Shown: in pieces, positions 14,196-19,519 of the stretch
Layout of the letters: the number at the start of each line of letters is the position of its first letter
How positions within the stretch are numbered: position 1 is the first letter of the stretch
NCBI GenBank assembly: GCA_041907145.1
Contig: JAYRHW010000006.1
Coordinates: 1-19,519 of the forward strand
Origin: JAFLCA01 sp041907145
GTDB taxonomy: Bacteria > Bdellovibrionota_C > UBA2361 > JAFLCA01
Length of the DNA stretch: 19,519 bases
Direction: 5' to 3'
The notes under the pieces: generated by a model
The model's database searches: none
What the model was told of the DNA's origin: nothing
What the model saw: only the letters and a program-made list of their open reading frames with translations
Position numbers and translations under genes: made by a program

Positions 14196-16028
14196 ATGAG
14201 ATTCGCCGACCCTCTTCCATCTCCAGACTCCAGCGGCGGCGGAGGCAGCCTACCCACCGCCAGGCCCACAGATATCGCTCTTGAGGGTGCGGGTCAGCAT
14301 GCCGGGTATTCCATAGCCAAGGCCTGCGTCATTCGCTTGGAGACCCTACCCGTTCCCGAGAGAAGAATATCCGACTCGGAGATTTCCGCCGAAGTCGCAC
14401 GCCTACTGGCAGCCGCTGGGGCAGTCGAAGGAGATTTCAAGCGCATGGTCGATAGCAGTCCGCATTTGGGGACTGCACAAACAGCAATGGCTGACTCTCT
14501 GCGCTATGTACGCCCGAACAATTCGGTCATGGAAGATGCCCAGAAGCTCATCCAGCAGGATAAGTACGGCGCTGAGTTTGCCGTTCAGCAGGCATTCGAC
14601 GCGGTCTTCAACGCCGTTGATGACGAATTCGTACGAGACCGCGCATACGAAATTCTCGACGTTAAAAGCCGTCTTCTAAAGATCTTGTATCCGGCGGGCA
14701 GCGATGTATCTGCTCAACTCAAACAACTACTGGATTCAACGCCCGGTCCGAAAATAGTGATTACTGAAAATCTTTCACCGGCCCAGGCGCTTCAACTCTA
14801 CCAGCGGGAGGTCAAGGGGCTGGTCATTAAAAACACCAGTCACTTTGGACATCAAGACCTCATCCTCTCAGACCTCGACTGTCCGGTCGTCGGCAATCTG
14901 GACCTCATAACGAACAGGCCGATCGAGACCGGCGACGAAATTATCGTTGATGGCGACCATGGCTTCGTCACTATTCGACCAACCGGAAGCACCCGCGCTC
15001 AAGCGTTTGCGCGCATGGAATTACTGGATGCACCTGAAGGAAAAGTGCCACTCAGTGCACATGCTCCACGATCCAAGGACGGACTGCCGATACAATTCTT
15101 AGGTGATGTCAAAGACTTCGGAAAGTTCAACGAGTTCTCGGTGCGTCGTGTCTGCGCAGTGGGCCTCGTGCGCACCGAATTCGGTCCCATGAAGGATAAT
15201 AGATTTCATACGGAAGCCGAGCAGGTGGCTCAGTACCGTGCTATCTTGCAGGCCGCCTCCCCAGCCGCAGTGTCGCTGAGAACTTACGACTTCGGCTTCG
15301 ACAAGATTCCGGAATTTCTTCGTGACTCCGAAGCGGCAACGTCCGGTTTGCGAGGGATACGCTTGGCGCTCGAGTGCCTGTCCAGGGATTTTGAGGACCA
15401 GCTACGATCGATGGTCCTTGCGGCTCACGAAGTTGGAAATGAACTGCGAATAATTTTCCCTATGGTGCTCGATGCCGGTGACATGCGCCGTGCCCGCAGC
15501 GTCTATGACCGTGTTGTCTCCGGCCTCCTGGCCGATGCCAGAATTCCGCGCGCGCCGCAGAATATTCGCCTGGGTGCCATGATAGAGACCTCGTCTGCCG
15601 TCGAGCTCATAGAACCCATACTTCGCCGCTCTGACTTTGTTAGCCTGGGATCCAACGATCTCCTGATCTCTACCCTCGATGGCGATCAGAATAAGGCGAG
15701 TGGAGCTCACTATCATCCAGCTTTCCTCTCGTGCGCTCGAAAGGTTGCGCATGCCGCGCGTGCTGCCGGAAAAGAACTGTTCATTTGCGGCGAAATGCCC
15801 TGCCATACCAGGAACATCCCGCTACTGATTGGAATTGGAGCTACGAATTTTGTCTTGAGTTGGAACAGCATCGAGGCCGTCAATGCCAAGCTCTCTAATT
15901 GCGATTCAGCGGAATGCGCGGAGCTTGTACAGCGCATCATTGATTGTGGAGACGGCGATGAAGCCTATAACATCCATCTTGCCTTCCTCGAGGAGCTTCG
16001 TAGCCGCGGCGAGAAGGGCGCTCAGTAG
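14196..16028 (+). CDS. PEP-protein phosphotransferase, enzyme I-like
   Basis: This is a cytoplasmic protein of the enzyme I (PtsI/PtsP) family, which takes phosphate from phosphoenolpyruvate and passes it to an HPr-like partner. The product is 610 residues, near PtsI length. A Gly/Ser/Pro-rich tail of about 35 residues replaces the GAF domain of PtsP. The phospho-histidine motif is kept in shortened form (NTSH, His216; the usual GG before TSH is missing). PEP and metal-site elements are present: VRTEF (Arg326), LRTYDFGFDK (Arg362), LRGIRLAL, MIET (Glu464), DFVSLGSNDL (480-489) and CGEMPCH (Cys531). Several substitutions (SLGSND for SIGTND, IS for QY) mark it as diverged. It sits between ccmB and ccmC with its own likely promoter and no HPr gene nearby, so it may be regulatory rather than for sugar uptake. 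Confidence 0.85.
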   Translation: MRFADPLPSPDSSGGGGSLPTARPTDIALEGAGQHAGYSIAKACVIRLETLPVPERRISDSEISAEVARLLAAAGAVEGDFKRMVDSSPHLGTAQTAMADSLRYVRPNNSVMEDAQKLIQQDKYGAEFAVQQAFDAVFNAVDDEFVRDRAYEILDVKSRLLKILYPAGSDVSAQLKQLLDSTPGPKIVITENLSPAQALQLYQREVKGLVIKNTSHFGHQDLILSDLDCPVVGNLDLITNRPIETGDEIIVDGDHGFVTIRPTGSTRAQAFARMELLDAPEGKVPLSAHAPRSKDGLPIQFLGDVKDFGKFNEFSVRRVCAVGLVRTEFGPMKDNRFHTEAEQVAQYRAILQAASPAAVSLRTYDFGFDKIPEFLRDSEAATSGLRGIRLALECLSRDFEDQLRSMVLAAHEVGNELRIIFPMVLDAGDMRRARSVYDRVVSGLLADARIPRAPQNIRLGAMIETSSAVELIEPILRRSDFVSLGSNDLLISTLDGDQNKASGAHYHPAFLSCARKVAHAARAAGKELFICGEMPCHTRNIPLLIGIGATNFVLSWNSIEAVNAKLSNCDSAECAELVQRIIDCGDGDEAYNIHLAFLEELRSRGEKGAQ

Positions 16029-16099
16029 CGCGCCATTGCCCCCCTTTCCTTTCTGGTGTAGCTTCAAAACCGGTACCCGTCTTGGGTGGAACTCTTCAC

Positions 16100-16807
16100 A
16101 TGACTCCGCAATCGCCCTCCTTTTCGATTCTTTCCCGGCCTTGGCTGCCGCTCCTCGATAAGGTTCTCACCTCGCTCATGGGCGTCGCGCTAGTCTACTG
16201 CACCTATTTGGTGTTCCTCGTTGTTCCAAATGAACGCGTGATGGGACCAGTACAGAGAATCTTTTATTTTCATGTCGGTTCGGCAATCGCCTGCTACTGT
16301 TCGTTCGGAGTGGTCCTGATTGCCGGCTTGGCCTACCTTGCCACGCGCGACGTTCGGGCTGACGTCATAGCCCATGCAGCGGGAGAGGTCGGTTTCATTT
16401 TCTGTTCCATAGTTATGGTTACGGGAATGATCTGGGGCCATTCAGCCTGGAACACCTGGTTTCGCTGGGAACCGCGCCTCATCACCTTCTTGATATTGTG
16501 GCTGATATTTTTGTCGTTCAACATTCTTCGGTCATTTGGAGATCCGGAGAAGATTGCGGTGCATTCTGCGATTTTGGGCATCATCGGTGCCGTGACGGTT
16601 CCGCTGGTGGTGTATTCCATCAAGCTGCTTCCGGAATCCATGCAGCTTCACCCAGTCGTGGTCGAAAATCGCGGTCTGCGGGATCCCAGCTTTGAGACTG
16701 CTATGTTTACCTGCATGGCGACATTGGTAGCGCTGCAGGGTCTTTTGATTTGGTTTCGGACCCGAGTTGGACTAGTAACATTGAGGCGAGGCTACCATGG
16801 AAACTGA
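16100..16807 (+). CDS. ccmC: heme handling protein CcmC
   Basis: CcmC is the six-helix inner-membrane protein that attaches heme to CcmE. From the ATG at 16100 it is 235 residues, with GGTGGA 9 nt upstream; an in-frame TTG at 16082 is less likely. The tryptophan motif is WGHSAWNTWFRWEPRL (112-127), with Phe for the third Trp and Glu for the Asp of the usual WGTWWVWDPRL. Conserved histidines are His58 (YFHVGSA) and His155 (VHSAI), with His184 near the second periplasmic loop. Its last 11 nt overlap ccmD. It is separated from ccmAB by the enzyme I-like gene. Confidence 0.93.
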   Translation: MTPQSPSFSILSRPWLPLLDKVLTSLMGVALVYCTYLVFLVVPNERVMGPVQRIFYFHVGSAIACYCSFGVVLIAGLAYLATRDVRADVIAHAAGEVGFIFCSIVMVTGMIWGHSAWNTWFRWEPRLITFLILWLIFLSFNILRSFGDPEKIAVHSAILGIIGAVTVPLVVYSIKLLPESMQLHPVVVENRGLRDPSFETAMFTCMATLVALQGLLIWFRTRVGLVTLRRGYHGN

Positions 16808-16946
16808 AGTTGTCCCGAACTCATTCCCCAGTCTGTTTTGGGGGTATACGGCAATCTGGGTGCTTCTCTGGGCGTATCTCTTGAACTTGGGACATAAGAT
16901 CCGCAAGCTCGAGGCCAATCGCGACCAGCAGCAGCCCAAATCTTGA
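16797..16946 (+). CDS. ccmD: CcmD-like small membrane protein
   Basis: This 49-residue ORF begins METEVVPNSF and has one membrane helix (WGYTAIWVLLWAYLLNLG, 15-32). A basic segment HKIRKLEANRD follows, ending in a Gln-rich tail. Size, topology and the helix-then-charged-tail layout match CcmD, which stabilises the CcmABC-CcmE complex. The ATG at 16797 overlaps the end of ccmC and has GAGGCGAGG upstream. Only 6 nt separate its stop from the stop of the convergent response-regulator gene. Confidence 0.82.
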   Translation: METEVVPNSFPSLFWGYTAIWVLLWAYLLNLGHKIRKLEANRDQQQPKS

Positions 16947-16952
16947 TGTATT

Positions 16953-18314
16953 TTATTCGACGAGCTCCGCGCTCGGCGAAAGATTGTACTCTTTCACCTT
17001 ATTCAGCAGCGTTTTGTAGCTGACGCCTAAAATCTGCGCCGCCTTGCTCTTATTGCCCATGGTCTGGGCCAGGGTTCTTGAAATCATATCAATCTCGGCG
17101 CGCCGCGCGGCCTGATTGGCAATTTCCGTAAGCGACCGCACCGAGTCATCGAGCGCGTCGAAATTTATGCTGATATTGATGCCCAAGTGCTCGGGACGAA
17201 TCTCCGTATCTGCCAAAATCACGGCCCGCTCAATGACATTCTCAAGCTCCCGTGCATTTCCCGGCCAATTGTAGGCGCGAATCATGTCGCGCGCAGTGCG
17301 ATCCATCTCCAATCCTGGCTTACCGATAACCGAAGAGAAGTGGTCAATATAAAACTGTGTAAGCACTTCGACATCCTGGGGCCGCTCGCGCAATGGCGCT
17401 AGATTCAAAGTAATGACGGCAATGCGATAATAGAAGTCTTCTCTCAGTCGGCCATCCTTGAGCGCCTCCTCAATATTTTGATTCGTGGCGGCTATCACGC
17501 GCGGATTGATTTTAATAGTTTTGTTGCTGCCAACACGCTTTATTTCCCGCTCCTGTAGAGCTCGCAGCAGCTTGACCTGCAGCGAAAGCGGCATGTCGCC
17601 GACTTCATCAAGCAAGATCGTGCCTTCGGAAGCAAACTCCAGAACGCCCATGCGAGACTGCGTGGCACCCGTGAATGATCCTGCTTCGTGTCCAAAAAAC
17701 TCCGACTCCAGAAGCTCGGCCGGCATCGCTGCACAGTTAACCGCGACAAACTGTTTATCATGGCGCGGACTATGCTCATGAATATAGCGAGCTAACAGCT
17801 CCTTCCCGCAACCGGACTCACCCACAATCAACACTGAAGTGTCCACTCGGGCAATTTTCCGCGCCTGATGGAGAACCTTCTCGACCGAGGGACTCTTCCC
17901 CAAGAAGGTGCGATCGCGGCGTGCGCGAGTTCCCAGATTTCTATCAACTATCCGCTTATGCGCGATGACATCGTGAATCACCGAACGAATGGTATCGGGC
18001 TCAAAGGGCTTGCAAATAAAATCGTTTGCTCCGTGCTTCATGGCATCAACAGCAACATCGATCGAGCCGTAGGCCGTCATAATTATGTAGGGGACGGTGC
18101 GGGAAATTTCGCGAGTGGCCTTCAGCAACTCAATTCCGTTCATACCTGGAAGTTTGAAGTCGGAGAGGATACAGGCGTAAGAGTTGCCCTTTAGTGAGCG
18201 AAGTGCCTCTTCTGCGGTGGCAAATGAATCAACGGCGAAGCCGTCTTGTTCGAGAACGGACGCAAGAACTTCCCGCAAGGAGTCTACGTCCTCGATGATG
18301 AGAATCTTTTCCAT
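16953..18314 (-). CDS. NtrC-family sigma-54-dependent response regulator
   Basis: This 453-residue regulator has the classical three-domain plan. The receiver (1-118) has the acidic pocket Glu8/Asp9, phosphoacceptor Asp52 (SDFKLPG), Thr80 and Lys102. The AAA+ domain (about 138-310) has Walker A GESGCGKE (165-172), the sigma-54 contact loop GSFTGA (212-217) and Walker B TILLDEVGD (232-240). A Fis-type helix-turn-helix (420-442, KAAQILGVSYKTLLNKV) binds DNA. I chose the ATG at 18314 (MEKILIIED), which matches receiver N-termini and has AGCAGG 5 nt upstream; an in-frame TTG at 18359 would add 15 unlikely residues. No cognate histidine kinase is in the window, so the signal and targets are unknown. 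It is a second sigma-54 activator here and a possible alternative regulator of the pilin. Confidence 0.93.
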   Translation of the reverse strand: MEKILIIEDVDSLREVLASVLEQDGFAVDSFATAEEALRSLKGNSYACILSDFKLPGMNGIELLKATREISRTVPYIIMTAYGSIDVAVDAMKHGANDFICKPFEPDTIRSVIHDVIAHKRIVDRNLGTRARRDRTFLGKSPSVEKVLHQARKIARVDTSVLIVGESGCGKELLARYIHEHSPRHDKQFVAVNCAAMPAELLESEFFGHEAGSFTGATQSRMGVLEFASEGTILLDEVGDMPLSLQVKLLRALQEREIKRVGSNKTIKINPRVIAATNQNIEEALKDGRLREDFYYRIAVITLNLAPLRERPQDVEVLTQFYIDHFSSVIGKPGLEMDRTARDMIRAYNWPGNARELENVIERAVILADTEIRPEHLGINISINFDALDDSVRSLTEIANQAARRAEIDMISRTLAQTMGNKSKAAQILGVSYKTLLNKVKEYNLSPSAELVE

Positions 18315-18473
18315 ATAACCTGCTACTTCAGCGGCCTGGGAGTACGCGATCTTGCACAAATTGCGTAGGGACCCCGGGTGCCTATGAAGCTATCGTCGAG
18401 AGGATACCATCGCTTTATAAAGCGGCGCTCAAAATAAGGCGGCTAACTGGTTATAAAGTCGAGAAATAAGGGC
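18315..18473. other. intergenic region between flavin reductase and response regulator
   Basis: This 159-bp gap between two minus-strand genes contains the perfect palindrome at 18411-18424 and a repeat of its TTATAAAG half 36 nt away (18451-18458). No classical terminator follows the flavin reductase gene. Confidence 0.4.
18411..18424. repeat. perfect 14-bp palindrome CGCTTTATAAAGCG
   Basis: It lies about 100 bp upstream of the response regulator start. The centre TTATAA can also serve as a -10-like element. It may be an operator, for example for autoregulation. Confidence 0.4.
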
Positions 18474-19235
18474 TTATCCGCCCGATCCGCTACCACCATC
18501 AACTTTGGGCACCGGAATATCAAAGGTCTCAAGAATCCGGCCGTAGGCAAAGCCTCCTAGTCTCCCAATGGGCCGATAGGCAGAAAAATCAATTCTTCCG
18601 TTCCTATAAACAGAGGAATGCGCATGCACGAAAACGATCTTTCCAAACACTACGGTCGTAGAGCCCGGCCCACCGTCACCGATCTCCACCGTTTTGTACA
18701 CTTCGCATTCAAACTGTACCGCGGACTCCTTTACACGCGGAGGTCGAACTTTTGTCGATGCTTCAGCAGTCAGACCGACCAAGGACATTTCATCGACACC
18801 GTATGGGAAAGCGCCCGCACAGTGCACCAACGGTTCAATTAACCACTCGTTGGCGCTATTCACGACAAATTGCCCGGTCTCCTCGATGTTCCGCAGCGTA
18901 TCCTTCTTTGATCCATCTGCGTTACGCGAAACGGAAATCATGAGACAAGGCGGGTTGCTGGACACTCCATTGAAGAAACTATAAGGAGCCAAGTTACCTG
19001 TGCCGTCCTTGCCAACAGTGCTCACGAACGCTATCGGGCGCGGAACGATGGCGCCGATAATAAGCTTATATATATCTCTTGCCGCTATTTTAGCTGGATC
19101 GAGCTCGACCATATCTCCCACGGGAGATTGGATCTTATCGCCTGGTTTCCATGTCGGATTGGGAGAGGGCATAGACTCATGCACCCAGGAAGTCTGATCA
19201 GGGGAACCTTCAACTGGATTGTTATCAAGACCCAT
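18474..19235 (-). CDS. flavin reductase / flavoredoxin-type FMN-binding protein
   Basis: This 253-residue cytoplasmic protein belongs to the flavin reductase (DIM6/NtaB, flavoredoxin) family. Such proteins bind FMN in a split-barrel fold and reduce flavins or pass electrons. Family blocks are present: IVPRPIAFVSTVGKDGTGNLAPYSFFNGVSSNPP in two parts (about 63-96), CLMISVSRNADGSKKDTLRNI (97-117), GQFVVNSANEWL (121-132), and VVFGKIVFVHAH with a C-terminal YRPIGRLGGFAYG. It has about 40 N-terminal residues more than usual and a Gly/Ser tail. The ATG at 19235 is supported by a strong GAGGGAG 8 nt upstream. Its physiological electron partner cannot be told from the window; a link to the adjacent ccm genes is only positional. 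Confidence 0.88.
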   Translation of the reverse strand: MGLDNNPVEGSPDQTSWVHESMPSPNPTWKPGDKIQSPVGDMVELDPAKIAARDIYKLIIGAIVPRPIAFVSTVGKDGTGNLAPYSFFNGVSSNPPCLMISVSRNADGSKKDTLRNIEETGQFVVNSANEWLIEPLVHCAGAFPYGVDEMSLVGLTAEASTKVRPPRVKESAVQFECEVYKTVEIGDGGPGSTTVVFGKIVFVHAHSSVYRNGRIDFSAYRPIGRLGGFAYGRILETFDIPVPKVDGGSGSGG

Positions 19236-19323
19236 CGTGACTACTCCCTCGATTCGTCTTGGAGATCTTAGCTATCGACCTCTAGAGTACCTTATCCAGT
19301 GGGCTTACCAAAATCAAAGGGCA

Positions 19324-19368
19324 ACAGGGTTCGAATCCCCCCGTACTGCTCTTGTCTGTCACTAGACC
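19324..19368 (+). repeat. 45-nt direct repeat, copy 1, with tRNA T-arm-like core
   Basis: The unit contains GGGTTCGAATCCCCCC, the signature of a tRNA T-arm, followed by a tail with GTACTGCTCTTGTC. It is 41/45 identical to copy 2, and the first 24 nt are identical. No complete cloverleaf can be drawn with the upstream sequence, so it is not a functional tRNA gene. Confidence 0.7.
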
Positions 19369-19399
19369 AGCCCTTCCGCTCTTTAAGCTTACAGCGAAA

Positions 19400-19416
19400 T
19401 GGCGGAGAGAGGGGGA
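19400..19416 (-). pseudogene. inverted tRNA-Ser-like 3' end remnant
   Basis: On the minus strand this reads TCCCCCTCTCTCCGCCA. It matches a T-stem 3' strand, a seven-base acceptor strand (TCTCTCC, complementary to the GGAGAGA 5' end common in tRNA-Ser), discriminator G and encoded CCA. The T-loop that should precede it is replaced by a hairpin sequence, and no tRNA body is present. Confidence 0.4.
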
Positions 19417-19436
19417 TTTTTCCTTACGGAAAAATC
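19415..19436. repeat. perfect 9-bp hairpin with TTAC loop
   Basis: GATTTTTCC (19415-19423) and GGAAAAATC (19428-19436) are exact complements around TTAC. There is no adjacent T-run for either strand, so a terminator role is uncertain. The hairpin abuts the tRNA-like remnant. Confidence 0.6.
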
Positions 19437-19474
19437 AGGATTCGCCTCTTTGTCTTGTCGTACATGTGAGGCCT

Positions 19475-19519
19475 ACAGGGTTCGAATCCCCCCGTACTAC
19501 TCTTGCCTGTCGCCAGACC
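19475..19519 (+). repeat. 45-nt direct repeat, copy 2, reaching the window end
   Basis: This second copy starts 151 nt after copy 1 and differs at four positions, all transitions. It may continue past the window. The sequence between the copies is not itself repeated upstream of copy 1, so this is not a simple tandem array. Confidence 0.7.

Noticed and set aside
19324..19368. Functional tRNA gene
   Set aside because: Only a T-arm-like segment is present, its stem has mismatches (CAGGG against CCCCC), and no D-arm, anticodon arm or 5' acceptor strand can be found upstream.

Overview
The window is about 19.5 kb of moderate-GC DNA, densely packed with genes, from a Gram-negative (diderm) bacterium. 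Four features recall deltaproteobacterial lineages such as Geobacter or Desulfovibrio relatives: a pilB-pilC-pilS/R-pilin order, an RpoH-type sigma factor, a short class III prepilin, and a CcmE with a Cys-x-x-x-Tyr motif. A phylum cannot be fixed from sequence alone.

Left part (1-7087), all on the minus strand. Reading in the direction of transcription: the type IV pilus ATPase PilB, the platform protein PilC, a membrane-anchored sigma-54 activator that looks like PilS fused to PilR, an unrecognised 99-residue ORF, a 420-bp intergenic region with phased repeats and palindromes, a type IV prepilin with a strong intrinsic terminator, and the start of a DUF2723 (GT-C type) membrane glycosyltransferase that runs off the window. 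The cluster probably encodes pilus assembly and transcriptional control of the pilin.

A divergent 318-bp region rich in inverted repeats (7088-7405) separates the pil cluster from the plus-strand genes. Next come rpoH (TTG start, possible Shine-Dalgarno-sequestering hairpin) and a periplasmic LytM/M23-like protein that has lost its zinc ligands.

Middle and right part (10067-16946), plus strand: a cytochrome c maturation cluster, ccmE-ccmF-(ccmI-like)-ccmA-ccmB, then a diverged PEP-phosphotransferase enzyme I-like gene, then ccmC-ccmD. ccmG and ccmH are not present, and CcmE carries CxxxY instead of HxxxY. This matches the variant Ccm pathway (System I*) known from Desulfovibrio. CcmA/B/C/D load heme onto CcmE, and CcmF attaches it to apocytochromes.

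The minus strand resumes with an NtrC-type response regulator and a flavoredoxin-type flavin reductase. The last 200 bp hold two 45-nt near-identical direct repeats with a tRNA T-arm-like core. Between them lie an inverted tRNA-Ser-like 3' end and a perfect 9-bp hairpin, which suggests a tRNA-derived or attachment-site remnant.

The most notable items are the PilS-PilR fusion without any phosphorelay domain, the phased repeats upstream of the pilin, the structured rpoH/pilB intergenic region, and the tRNA-like repeats at the right edge.
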